A stretch of DNA of 64,000 nucleotides from Lepus europaeus (taxonomy: Eukaryota; Chordata; Mammalia; Lagomorpha; Leporidae): assembly GCF_033115175.1 (NCBI RefSeq), contig NC_084827.1, positions 181,186,388 through 181,250,387 on the forward strand, given 5' to 3'. Under the pieces are notes generated by a model. The model was not told where the DNA came from, did not search any database, and worked only from the letters and a program-made list of their open reading frames with translations. Made by a program: the position numbers and the translations under genes. Each line of letters starts with the position of its first letter. The stretch's first letter is position 1. Shown here piece by piece: positions 11,988 to 23,117 of the stretch.

Positions 11988-12147
11988 CAGTTATTTGTGA
12001 ATAGTTTTGTATGCAAAAAATCCAGAAAACATCATCCATGATCTCAAGAATAGTTTCATAAAGTATCAGATAAAAATCAAACTAACACACATTGATTAAG
12101 GATGGAGGAAGACTTGATAAAGGAGGACATTCCCCATGACAGTACAT

Positions 12148-12400
12148 TGGGGTTGGTGTTGTGACACCCACAGTCCACACTGGAGTGCTGGTTCAAGTCC
12201 CTGGTCCTCCAATTCAAGTTCCTGCCAATGCGCCTGGGAGGCAGAGGGGATGACCCAAGTACCTGGGTCCCTGCCGCCCACGCGGGAGGTCCAGGTGGAG
12301 ACCCTGGCCCTGGCTTCGATCTGGCCAAACCCTAGCTGTTGTGGGCATTTTGGGAATGAGCCAGTGGCTGGAAGATCTCCCTCTCTTCTCTGTGTCTCAC
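12148..12400 (+). mobile_element. Old, diverged CSINE
   Basis: Recognised by ggggttggtgttgtgacac, ctggttcaagtcc in B-box position and gaatgagccagtggctggaag. The tail is lost. Confidence 0.75.
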
Positions 12401-13758
12401 CATCGAAGCCACCATTTGTGATGTTTTCTTACCGCAGTCCCAGGAAACTAAGACGAAACAGCGCTATTCCTGCCTTTAGAGGGTTCACGGCCCAGCACAG
12501 AACATCGGACCAAGGCTGGGGCCCTTCTGAGCACCTGCCTGTGACTGGGCCCCTGCCAGGCCCCTGGGCCTGAGTTAGACACCCGGCCCGGCCCCAACCA
12601 GTGGGTGCTGTGCACCAGCTTAACCGGCAGGCACAGAGACACAGCCGGCATGCATATTCTTGGTGTGCCCGGCATTAGGTCCCCAGCTGCACTCTGGCTA
12701 AGATTTGGCTGTAGAGCACAACCAAGGAGGCAGGCGGGGAGGGGGAGCCGGACAGTGCTGACATCGAGAGCGGTGCCGGCACAGGCAGGTGCCAGGTTGT
12801 AACTCGGCCCCTGGAACTGAATCCCTTCAGTCTTGCTCCGTGAGACCGTGGTGTGGCCAGGATTCCCTGACACCCACAGCCCATCTCTCCTTCCAGCTGG
12901 GAGCTGACAGCATGGTGGCCTGGCCCCTGCTGACTGGGCAGGGACAGGGAGGCTGCAGCTGGTACAGGAGGGGCAGAGCCGGCCCGGCCAGGCTCCCTGG
13001 GGGATAGGGCCCTCACCTGTGGCCCCCCACTGCTGACAAGGTGGGGTCTAGGGGAGCCCTCAAAGCAATGGTGTGCTCCCCTGTAACCTCTGCAGGTGCA
13101 CCCTCAGCCTCTGCTGTCCACGGAGACCTGACTGGGGGCCCCCCAGCTTCCACCCTACCTCTGCCATCCTGCAGAAAGCAGAGAGCCTGGAAGGCAGGGA
13201 GCCCAGGGCGCCGCCTTGGAGCCCCCTCTGCCTCCTGAGGGCTGTGTGGCTGGGAGACAGACAGGAGCCCACGTCTGTGTGAGGGAACAAAGAAGAGCAG
13301 GGATGGGGAGCTGGTGCGGTTAATCGAGGAAGGGACTGAGCTGGACAGCAGACATCTGTGCATCGGAAGCCCCGCCCACTGGGGGGTTGCAGGGGAGACC
13401 CTGTGCTGGGACCTTCTTGTCCAACCACTCTTCAGGGGAGAGGGCCCTGCCCCCCGGACCTTCCTGTCTGACCTCTTGGTTGGGGGCTCCTGGCAGCTGC
13501 CCGGCCCCCTTGTCCTGGTGGAACCCCCATTAGCCTCCCTTGATGATGCAACCACAGCCTCTGGGGTTTAAGGAACAGAAGTGGACTGGGACGTGCCAGG
13601 CTGTCCCCAAAACCACTGGGCCCTCTGAGCCTCAGCCCCTGCCCCGTGGAAGACACGGGGCTCCGGGCGGACGCCGTGGGAGGCGGCAGGAAGAACGGAG
13701 TTGGGGTGCTCGGGATCCAGCACAGAGCCCGTCCCTGGTGCACACACAGCAACATACA
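12401..13758. other. Unique intergenic sequence
   Basis: Open frames on both strands (up to 180 codons, minus 13,013-13,555) carry no recognised domain. No repeat family seen. Confidence 0.5.
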
Positions 13759-14152
13759 TTTTCAACGATTTATTATTTCTTGATGCATTCTAAAGGCAGA
13801 GCGAGAGTGTGTGTGTGTGAGAGAGAGAAAGAGGAGAGAGAGAAAGACAGAGGGAGAGGGAGAGGGAGAGAGACAGAGGGGGAGAGAGAAAGAGAGAGAG
13901 ATCTTTCATCAACTGATTCACTTCCCAAATGGCTGCAGCAGCCAGAGCTGGGTCAGGCTGAAGCCAGGAGCCGGGAAGTCCTCACTGGTCTCCCATGTGT
14001 TGGCAGAGGCTCCATTGTCCACTGCCTCCCCAGGCCCATTAGCAGGAAGCTGGACGAGAAGCAGAGCAGCCGGGACTGGCGCCAGCTCTCTGATACGGGT
14101 GCTGGAGTCGCAAGCAGTAGCTTACCCTGCTGCACCACAACGCTGGCCTCTC
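13759..14152 (-). mobile_element. CSINE with a long GA-rich tract
   Basis: Reads atttattatttcttgatgc, about 90 bp of GA-rich sequence with a GT run, then cttcccaaatggctgcagca through to a degraded head ending near caacgctggcc. The GA tract is unusually long for a CSINE here. Confidence 0.82.
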
Positions 14153-15180
14153 CAAAGCACATCCTGAAGATGTTTTTTGTCTGCAAGTTGCCAACCTGTT
14201 TGAGGTACCTGGAGGAAGCCATGTGTGAGTAGCTGTCCATGGAGGTTGGTGGTGGGAGCCAGGGTCAGCCAGGCCAGGAAGCAGCGAGAGCTACCCAGCT
14301 CCTCGGTGCTCACAGCAGCACACGGCAAAAGTGTGGGCGAAGGACCGACCACACCCAGCTGCGAGTCATTCCACTCCCATCCCAAACTCACATTCGGTCC
14401 CCTGAGGCCCATCAGCTGCCAGAGAAGCTTGGGGAGGGGGCATGGGGGCAGCGGGGAAGATGGACAAACATCACAGAAGCAGGAAGCCCCGAGCAGGGGA
14501 CAGAGCAGGGCAGACACACCAAGTGTGGCTGTCGCATTAGCAAGCATCGTTAAATGGAAACTCCACCACGTGACAGCCGGGTCTGATACTGCTCCAGGAC
14601 GTGAGGGCTCATGGACCGAGAATGCACTGGGCCCCGGGGAGCAGACACCAGCGGCTGTTCTGAGAGCCTCGGGAAGTCCCAGGGAGGGCACCCGGGCCGG
14701 TGGGTGGTGAAGTCGCCATGCTGCCGTCTTCCGGTCAGCGGGCCCGTGGCCAGCGTCTTGTCGGCCAGACCCTTCGTTCTGTTGTCTGCAGAGAGAGCTC
14801 TGAATTCGCACCTGTGTGATGTGCGTCCTGGGCCAGCTGAGCGTGGAATGGCCACCCCTGCATTCCCCGCTTGCTCCCAAGGGCATGAGGGGGACGTGTT
14901 CCGCTCTGCTGACCGCTGCACGCCCCAGGTGCCCTGGGCCTGCAGGCACTCGTCATGGAGCACCCATCACCCTGCCTGGAGCCACTGGTACTGGGCAGCC
15001 CTGCCTGGCGCCAGCCTCTGCTCCCCCCAGCCTCCCACTGTGCCCAGAGCAAAGCTCCCAGGCTGCTCTGCTAGGCTGCCCGCGGTCAGCTGATCCCCCA
15101 GGTGCTCCTCTAGACACTGTGCGATGCCCTGCCCAAGTCTTCCCAGAATCAAGCTGAGCTCCCAGAGCAGAACTCCCAAG
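14153..15180. other. Unique intergenic sequence
   Basis: No repeat family recognised. A 275-codon minus frame (14,122-14,949) begins inside the neighbouring SINE and has no recognisable domain. Confidence 0.5.
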
Positions 15181-15865
15181 ATGCATCACTCACACTCACA
15201 TCCACATCCACACATCACACATCCACACACACATACATACACACTCACACACACTATGCACATATATACCACACACATATACACATCACACATACACACA
15301 CACCACACATATACACCACACACATATACACACACATATACACACATGCACACACATATACACACGCACACATATATACACATATACACATCAGACACAC
15401 ACACACCACACACATATACACATATACTCACATATATACACACACCACACACACACATATATATATACACCACACACATATACACACATTCACATACAAA
15501 CACTCATACATATACACACATACACTCACATACACACACACCACACACACACACTCACACACACATTCACACATTCACACACTCTCACACATATACCCAC
15601 CACACATATACACACATATCACACATGCACACTCACACACACACATACTTACACACTCACACATACATACACACTAACACACACACATCACACACACTGC
15701 AAGTACTCACACACATACACCGCACATACACACATACATACACACTAACACACACATCATACACACTGCATGTACTCACACACATACACTGCACATACAC
15801 ACTCACACATACATACACACATGTACACTAACACACACTCACAGATACACACACACACAACACCT
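15181..15865. repeat. CA-rich compound microsatellite, about 680 bp
   Basis: Almost entirely cacaca, cacata and cacatc permutations, with no single fixed period. It reads as T/H-rich or C/V-rich sequence in open frames on the two strands; this is not coding. Such alternating purine-pyrimidine DNA can adopt Z-form. Confidence 0.95.
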
Positions 15866-15929
15866 GCCGACACGTCTCTTCTCTGTCTGAGCCCCTTCTC
15901 CAGAGCTGTCCCCCTCCCTGGGATCAGCC

Positions 15930-16095
15930 CTCACCCCCCCTCAGCCCTGTCCCCCCCGCTGGGATCAGCCCTCGCTCCACCCCCCGGTCCTGTCCCCCCC
16001 CGGGATCAGCCCTCGCCCCACCCCCTGGTCCTGTCCCCCCCACCCCGGGATCAGCCCTCCCTGGATCAGCCCTCGGCCCTCTCAGCCCTGGCCCA
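15930..16095. repeat. Short minisatellite, about 4 units of 35-40 bp
   Basis: The unit gggatcagccctcgccccac followed by cccctggtcctgtccccccc recurs with indels, ending in two short ctggatcagccctc copies. It abuts the CA-rich array. Confidence 0.8.
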
Positions 16096-16734
16096 CCCCC
16101 ATCCTGTCCCTAAAGCCATCGGTCCCTCGGCCAGGTGGGTTGGCCACTCCTCGCCTTCCCTGCCTGCTCCCAGGTCACTGGGAGAGCTGTGCATGCTCGC
16201 TGGGGGAGAAGCCGCGTCTCTGTGCCCAGGTCACCAGCTGCGGTCCAGAGTGGAGCGAGGGCCCCGAGTCCCCTTCTCAGAGTGAGCAGAGGGGAGTCCC
16301 CGAGAGGACGCAGCCGTGGGTTAGAACGTCCACCCTCAGGGCGGTGGAAGCAGGGCCGCGAGGCCCAGGGAACGGCAGGCGGCCGTGCACGCCCTCCCCT
16401 GCCTGACGGCTCTGCTACAACGTCCACCTGTGGGACACAGCCGTCCTCATCCTCACGGCCGGCTCCTTCCTCGCCTTCCAAGCTGCGAGCGGTGTGGGCT
16501 GATTACCCACGCGCTCGGCTCATCATCAACCCCACCCGTTCCATCGGGACCCCCAGCAGGCAGGAACTCTGTGTAGGTCAACCCACTCTCCACACTCCGC
16601 ACACAGCAGGCACTCCCTGGCGCATTTGTGGCGCGCTGGGCTCTGTGCTGACAGACTTCATGGGGCTTGTTGCGTGTGAGCCCTTCAGGGATCCTGTCTT
16701 GTATTGTGATGAAATTTAACTGCAAGAAAACCAT
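16096..16734. other. Unique intergenic sequence
   Basis: Moderately CpG-containing but far below the island at 25 kb. No gene or repeat recognised. Confidence 0.5.
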
Positions 16735-16999
16735 GGGAGCCAGCGCTGTGGCTTAGCAGGTAAAGCCACCGCCTGCAGCACCGGCATCCCATATGGGCGC
16801 TGGTTCGAGTCCCAGCTGCTCCACTTCTGATCCAGCTCTCTGCTGTGGCCTGGGAAAGCAGTAGAAGATGGCCCAAGTCCTAGGGCCCCTGCAGCCACAT
16901 GGGAGACCTGGAAGAAGCTCCTGGCTACTGGCTTCAGATCACTCAGCTCCAGCTGTTGCGGCCAGTTGGGGAGTGAACCAGCGGATAAAAGACCTCTCT

Positions 17000-17037
<38 letters not shown>

Positions 17038-17112
17038 CCTCTGCCTCTCCTCTCTCTCTCTGTGTGTAACTCTGCATTTCAAATAAATAAATAAATCTTA
17101 AAGAGAAAAGAA
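16735..17112 (+). mobile_element. CSINE with intact B box
   Basis: Full length. The internal pol III B box ggttcgagtcc (16,802-16,812) matches the consensus exactly. It has a long CT tract and an aaataaataaataaatc tail. A 14-bp duplication with one mismatch flanks it: aagaaaaccatggg at 16,724 and aagaaagccatggg at 17,113. Confidence 0.93.
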
Positions 17113-17391
17113 AAGAAAGCCATGGGCCACAGAAGAAAGACACGCCGTGGTCTGCTGGAGCCAGCCTGGGTTTTACCAAGTGTTTAGACTGCTCTCCGTC
17201 TGGGAACGTGGCTATAAGCACTCCAGCTTGAGGCAGGTCACAGACGAGACACTGGCAAATGACTTTTCTAGAATGTTCCCCAGAGGTGGGGCACTGGTGC
17301 TCGATGCCCCTTTCAGGTCAGTGCCTCGGGCGCCGTCATGGCTGAGACCCCAGCCCCAGCCCTTCCACGTTGTGTCCTGTTTGCTGCTGTC

Positions 17392-17730
17392 TTTAAGTTT
17401 ATTAGTAGCGGTATTAGCGTCTGAAAGGCAGAGTTACAGACAAAGAGGGAGAGAGAGGCAGAGAGATCTGCCATCCACTGGCTCACTCCCCAGATGCTGC
17501 ATGGCCAGGGCTGGGCCAGGCCTGAGCCAGGAGCCTGGAACGCCATACGGGCCTCCCGCCTGGGTGGCAGGCGTCCGAGGGCTTGGGCCATCCTCCACAG
17601 CCTTCCCTGCGCATTAGCAGGGAGCTGGGTGAGAAGCAGAGCAGCAGGACTCGCACCGGCGGTGCGCCTATGGGACGCTGGCGTCTCAAGCAGCAGTTTA
17701 ACCGCTGCACCACGACGCTGGTCCCTGCGG
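17392..17730 (-). mobile_element. CSINE
   Basis: Contains gaaaggcagagttacagaca, gccatccactggctcactcc and a degraded head ending gcaccacgacgctggtccc. Confidence 0.85.
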
Positions 17731-18609
17731 CTGTCACAATGTAGAAATTTCCAGTGACTTTCTCCCAGAAAAAGTCCTGGGAGCATGAGTCAGCATAGCG
17801 AAAGATTTGATGACACATATGTGCTATTTTAAAACTGGCAAACTGAGGACATAGAGTGCTTTTCAAAGCCACAGCCGAAAATACGCACGCATCTTCCTGT
17901 AACAAGGAGAGAGATGAAAAAACACGCGTGCTCCGCTTCCGCCCTGGAGGACTGGGGCAGACCGATGGGTCAGGACCCCACTCTGGCCATCGACACAGTG
18001 ACCGCCCCAGGGAAAAGCAGCTGAGTCCTCACAGCGCCCCCAGCGGCGGACAGGCGCATGGGACCCGTCGGTGACTGCAGAGGCACCCACCCACCAAGAA
18101 GGCCACCTGAGCAGGTGCAAAATCCCAGCGCAGCCCACGCCCGGCTCCGCCCCCGGGTTACAGATGCTCAACCCAGGGAGCGAGGACAGTGGGAGAGTGA
18201 TGGATAGAAACAGGGAATGAGCTTCGTGACCCCTTGCACAGATGGGGCCCTGGCCAGCCTGGGAGGGGGGTCGGTGGCCTCTCCATCTTCAAGCCCTCGT
18301 GTCACCTGTGGTTTTTCTGTAGGAAACCAGGGTGCCCAGGGTCTCTGAGGCCCCACAGCAAATGGTCAGGGGGAGAAGTGATGGGACACTTCCTCCGCTC
18401 TCCCAGAAAACAGGTGACAAATGTGCGAAGCACCAGTTCCACTCACCGGGCCCTGACTCCCGGCGTCTACACAGCTGGAGGAAGAGGCGTGTCAGGCGGC
18501 CTCCCAAGGGATGGGCCTTCCAAAACTTCTCGCAGTAAAGCTGTGAGCCCAATCCGGCACCTGAAGGGCCAACACCCCCTTCCTGCCTGCTTCTGTTCCC
18601 ATTGGCTGT
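17731..18609. other. Unique intergenic sequence
   Basis: No gene or repeat family recognised. Confidence 0.5.
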
Positions 18610-18697
18610 TTTCCCGTGATCCCTCTTTTTAACTGAAGCATAATTTACCCATAACAAGATGCACAGATTAATCTTACGTGCAAAGAGCCCCCAAGTG

Positions 18698-19016
18698 TGG
18701 GGGCAGGTGTCTGGCCGAGCAGTTAAGCTGCCGCCTGGGGCGCCTGCCTCCTGTATCCGAGCGCCTGGGGTTGAGCCCAGTTCCACTCTGCTAATGCGGA
18801 GCCTGGGTGGCTACACGGAACGGCTCAAGGAGTCGAGTCCCCGCCACCCATGTGGGAGACCTGGATTGAGCTCCTGGATCCTGGCTGCAACCCAGCCCTG
18901 GTCCTTATGGGAATTTGGGGGGTTGAACTTTTGGAGGGGAGGGAGAGCTCGCTCGCTCGCTCGCTCTCTCTCCCCCTCCCCCCTTCCCCGTCTGCCTCTC
19001 AAATATTTTTTTAAAC
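18698..19016 (+). mobile_element. CSINE inside the L1 remnant
   Basis: Begins gggggcaggtgtctggcc, contains gggttgagcccagttcc and ccacccatgtgggagacctg, and has a tcgctcgctcgctcgctctc tract in place of the usual pure CT run, ending caaatatttttttaaac. Confidence 0.85.
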
Positions 19017-19603
19017 ACTAAGTTTTGGTGAATGTGTACATGGACGAAGTCTAGGGTGCCCGACTCCCGCCAGTTGTAGAACTGAAGTCCCGCCTCTCGG
19101 GAAGTCCCCTCCCAGCCAAACTGGGGCTGTCGGCTGCGCCCCACCAATAACCACCTCACGGACACAGAGGTCATCTCCATCAGCCCCCAGATCTCCTCGT
19201 GGCCAACCCACCCCTCCTGAAAGGTGGCTGCTCTTCTCCTATCGTCATAACTTCGTTTTCCGGCCTCCAGAATTTCACATAAATGTCACCATTCGGTCTG
19301 TACATTTTTCTGTCTTCGTCCACGCAATGTAGAATTTCTGAGACGCATTCCCCTTGTCGCCTGTGTTCGGGCATCGCTAACCACCAGCAGCAAACCCAGT
19401 CACAGTGAACAGGCGTGGTGTCTGCAGCTTCTGGCTGTTAGGATCTGTGTCCTGGCCACAGCCCTTCGCGGGCCTGTTCGCATCCTGCTGGGTCGACGCC
19501 TCCGGGCTGAGTGGCTGGATCCAGGGCTGCATCTGATTCACCTTCCCCCCAGCAACGTGTGGGCTTTCCACCCTCACCGGCGCTTGGTCTGCCCAGTCTT
19601 TAT

Positions 19604-19861
19604 TTTTTGGAAAGGTTTATTTATTTGAAAAGCAGTATTGCACAGAGAGGGAGAGACACAGAAAGAGAGATCTTTCATCCACTGGTTCTGAGCCAGGCCA
19701 AAGCCAGGAGCCAGGAGCTTCATCTGGGTCTCCCACGTGGGTGCAGAGACCCAGGCACTTGGGCCATCCTCGGCTGCTTTCCCAGGCCATAGCAGAGAGC
19801 TGGATCGGAAGTAAAGCAGCCAGCATCCAAACAGGGTGCTGGTGCCGCAGGTGCCGGCCCC
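19604..19861 (-). mobile_element. CSINE inside the L1 remnant
   Basis: ggaaaggtttatttatttga, agagatctttcatccactgg, cccaggccatagcagagagc, ending near gcaggtgccggcccc. It lacks about 60 bp of the body between the GA tract and gagccaggccaaagc. Confidence 0.88.
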
Positions 19862-20238
19862 TTGTCGGTCCTTCTGCCTGCAGACACTAACGAGCGTGCA
19901 CTGGAGCTCACCGTGGTTTGATTTTGCTTCTCTCTGATAATAACCACCTTGAGGTCTCCTATTCCCTGAGTGCTCTGTTTATCCCTTGTTGATTTGTAGG
20001 AAGCCCTTATGTAGTCCGCATTCTGGAGACAAGTGCTTTGCCACATTTACTTCTCCCACTCTGCGGCTTGTTGTTTTCATGTTCATAATGAAGTTTTTAA
20101 ATAAGCAGAAATGTTTAATTTCAATAACATGCATGAAATACCAAAACTCATTACTTTTGTGTACAACAGTTGAAGTCTTTGCCTGGCTCTACATTCTCTC
20201 CTAGAAATGTTGTATTTTAGCTTAAAGTCTTAAACTTA

Positions 20239-20544
20239 ATTTACTTATTTGGAGGCGTGTGTGTGTGTGTGCGCGCAGAGTGTGTAAGGCAGGGGAGAGG
20301 GAAATTTTCCATCTGCTGACTCACTCACAAAACCACAACAGCCAGGGCTGGGCAGGGACTCCTGTGTTCTCCCGTGTAGACAGCAGGGACCCAGCCATCG
20401 CCTGCTGCCACCCACAATGCACATGGGCAGGAGGCTTGTTCACAAGCAGGGCTGGGACCCGAACCCGCGGACTCCAGTATGGGACGCAGGTGCCCAGGGG
20501 TGGAGCCGCAATGCCAAACAGCTACCTCAGAGTGCTAGCTCCTA
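20239..20544 (-). mobile_element. Old CSINE inside the L1 remnant
   Basis: atttacttatttggaggcg followed by a GT tract, ccatctgctgactcactcac and gaggcttgttcacaagcagg. Clearly diverged. Confidence 0.75.
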
Positions 20545-20844
20545 AGTTCAGGTCTAAAATCCAGTGTGATTAGGTTAGTGTGTGCCATGTGAAATGATGT
20601 ATTTTTGCATAAAAATATCTAATTGTTCCATCCCTGTTTACTTAAAAATGACTTTTCTTTCTTTGCTGAATTACCTTAGGCTTTGGCAAGAATTAATTGA
20701 CCACTATGGGAGCCTGAATCCCTGGGCCTTTTTGTCAACAATTATTTTAACGTTTTTTCTGTCATTCAGTTAGGGTCATTTTATGACAATTCCTAAGGCT
20801 CACTAATCCCTTTTTCTACATGATCCAATCTGATCTGCTATTAT

Positions 20845-21140
20845 TATTCGATGAATTTATTATTTATTTATCTGAGAGGCAGAGATCTGAGAGCGCCCAT
20901 CTGCTGGTTCATCCCCCAACTGCGCTAAACAGCTGGGACCGAGCCGGCCAAGCTGGGAGCCAGGACCACAGTCCAGGTCCCCCCAGCTGTGCCAGGAGCC
21001 CTGGTGCTTGAGCGTCCCGGCTTCTCCCAGGGTCTGTAGCAGCAGGAAGCTGGATCAGGAGCCAGAGCCAGGAACTGAACCGGGTCCTCCAGTACGAGAC
21101 GCAGGCATCTTCATTGCTAGGCTCACCATCCACCTCGCAA
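20845..21140 (-). mobile_element. CSINE, diverged
   Basis: tttattatttatttatctga, gcccatctgctggttcatcc, gaagctggatcaggagccag and a degraded head near attgctaggctcacc. Confidence 0.78.
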
Positions 21141-21700
21141 TGAGGTCCTACTTACAGATATTGCATTGTCAGTTCTCCGATTTCCAGCTGGTTCATTCCG
21201 GAATTCCCAGATCTTTGCTGAAGTTCCCAATCCGTTCCTCAGCGAGATCTGACGGCCGCTCTGTGTTGCTTGTCCGCTTACTCCAACATCTGAGCCATCC
21301 ATGGCTGTTCTCCAAGCGACGGTTTTTCCTCTTGACCAGGAGTCTCCCTCGCTCTCTGTCCAGTAAGTGTCTGTACAGGACACGGTGGGCAGCACCTCGC
21401 CCGGACTCTGCTACCCTCTTTTGGAGAGCGTTGGACTTGGTTCTAAGAAGCAGTCTCTCTCCTTCGGCTCTGCGTACCACCTCAGTGCTACCGAGATGGG
21501 CTCTAGGCTTTGATGGAGCTCCTCTGCTTTGGCCTGGCGGTCGTGGCCTCAGTGCCGGAATGTGGTGTTTCTGTTAAGACGTGGTCCTTCCCAGAGTTCC
21601 GTGCAAGGCTCGAGGCGTTGGGTAAGCCCCTCTGCCTTGGTGGACGCCAGCTCCTCATGTCGTCCCCACAGCACCAGGCGGCTCCTGCCAGCTAGCGCCT
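21141..21700. mobile_element. L1-like 3' region segment
   Basis: Strings such as ctccaacatctgagccatcc, ctcttgaccagg...cagtaagt, ggactctgctaccctctttt and gagatgggctctaggctttg resemble, in the same order, a stretch known from old L1M-type 3' ends. It could be part of the neighbouring L1 or a separate insertion. Strand not assigned. Confidence 0.45.
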
Positions 21701-21837
21701 TCTCCTGGGCTTCCTGCCGTCCCCCACCCTCCCCGCTCCCATACACCTAGTTCTGGATGCAGCAACAGCTTCTGAACGCGTTACTCTGCACATTTTGAGG
21801 TTCCCTTGGAACTTGGACTCTGCCATCTAACCGCTCA

Positions 21838-21961
21838 GTCCAGTATGTCTTGGACCCTGTTCCCAGTGCACCGTGAAGGCTGGACTTGTCCCCTGGGGAG
21901 TCCAGTATGTCTTGGACCCTGTTCCCAGTGCACCGTGAAGGCTGGACACGTCCTCTGGGGA
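21838..21961. repeat. 62-bp tandem duplication
   Basis: The block starting gtccagtatgtcttggaccc and ending near ccctgggga occurs twice head to tail (start to start 62 bp) with only a few differences near the end, so the duplication is recent. Confidence 0.95.
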
Positions 21962-22135
21962 AGCAGATGCCACCTGGCTTCAGGCGTGGGCACTGCATCT
22001 GTTACTCTCAGCCTTCTGATGGCTGCTCCCTGTGCCTCGCTGGAGGCTCATCACTGAAATGGCAGGATGACTGGTTGGATGCACGCTCCTTCTCCATCGC
22101 TAGAAGCTGAAAGTCCTCTGTCACTCACTTTTTAA

Positions 22136-22185
22136 TTTTTTTTTAAAGATTTATTTATTTTAAAGTCAGAGTTACACAGAAAAGC

Positions 22186-22219
<34 letters not shown>

Positions 22220-22479
22220 GTCTTCTATCTGCTGGTTCACTCCCCAGATGGCTGCAACAGCCTGTGTTGTGCTGATCTGAAGCCAGGAGTCAGGAGCTTC
22301 CTCTGGGTCTCCCATGCAGGTGCAGGGGCCCAAGGACCTGGGCCATCTTCCACAGCTTTCCCAGGCCACAGCAGAGAGCGGGATGGGAAGTGAAATAGCC
22401 AGGACTAGAACCGGTGCCCATATGGGATGCTGGCACTTCAGGCCAGGGCGTTAACCCGCTGCACCACAGCGTCGGTCCT
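22136..22479 (-). mobile_element. CSINE with clear target duplication
   Basis: Full length. The flanks are a 17-bp direct repeat with one mismatch: tgtcactcactttttaa at 22,119-22,135 and tgtcactcgctttttaa at 22,480-22,496. A (GA)n tract lies at about 22,185-22,215. Confidence 0.93.
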
Positions 22480-22554
22480 TGTCACTCGCTTTTTAAAAAC
22501 CAACTGAATGCATAGTTAACGAATCCCGTGCTAGTGGGAAGCTGATTCCATGCT

Positions 22555-22604
22555 GGTCGATACTGTCTGTAGCATTTCTGGTCGATACTGTCTGTAGCAT
22601 TTCT
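22555..22604. repeat. 25-bp tandem duplication
   Basis: ggtcgatactgtctgtagca plus tttct occurs twice without differences. Confidence 0.95.
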
Positions 22605-22756
22605 GGTTTTCACGCTCTACTGCACAGAGCTCCTTATGAAGATGCTCTTCATTCCGTGCGGCTCCCAACATTGTCCCCGTGTTCCCTTGTGAGATGACAA
22701 ATGGCCAATTAAAGTGAACTACAAACAAACAAAAAGTGAACTTAGAAACAAAACAA

Positions 22757-23014
22757 AGGAGCCAGCACTGTGGCGTAGCAGGTAAAGCTGCTGCCTGCAG
22801 TGCCGGCATCCCATATGGGCACTGGTTCTAGTCCTGGCTGCTCCACTTCTGATCCAGCTCCCTGCTATGGCCTGGGAAAGCAGTAGAAGATGGCCCAAGT
22901 CCTTGGGCCCCTGCACCCACATGGGAGACCTGGAAGAAGCTCCTGGCTCCAGCCTTCAGATCGGCACAACTCAGGCTGTTGCGGCTATTTGGGGAGTGAA
23001 CCAGTGGATGGAAG

Positions 23015-23056
<42 letters not shown>

Positions 23057-23117
23057 GCCTCTCTGTGTAACTCTTTCAATAAATAATTAAGAACTTTTTA
23101 AAAATAAAATAAAAGAT
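22757..23117 (+). mobile_element. CSINE
   Basis: Full length: gagccagcactgtggcgtag to tcaataaataattaag, with ggttctagtcc as B box. It is flanked by aaagtgaactta on both sides (about 22,733 and 23,118). A third aaagtgaact copy nearby (22,711) predates the insertion. Confidence 0.92.

Larger units (their letters stand above)
18610..20830 (-). mobile_element. Old LINE-1 3' remnant broken by three SINEs
   Basis: Four pieces read in order as the reverse complement of an old L1 3' region: 18,610-18,697 (aactgaagcataatttaccc), 19,017-19,603 (ccagaatttcacataaatgt, ending at ccccagcaacgtgtgggctt), 19,862-20,238 (ggtttgattttgcttctctc; cccactctgcggcttgttgt) and 20,545-20,830 (aattgttccatccctgttta; attaattgaccactatg). 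The first pieces correspond to the 3' UTR, the later ones to the end of ORF2. CSINEs interrupt at 18,698, 19,604 and 20,239. No intact coding remains. This is from memory of L1 consensus and needs a database match for the subfamily. Confidence 0.7.

Noticed and set aside
15124..15831. 235-codon Thr/His-rich frame
   Set aside because: Translation of the CA-rich microsatellite.
16735..17112. tRNA-like gene suggested by an intact B box
   Set aside because: It is the tRNA-derived head of a CSINE with tail and target duplication, not a tRNA gene.
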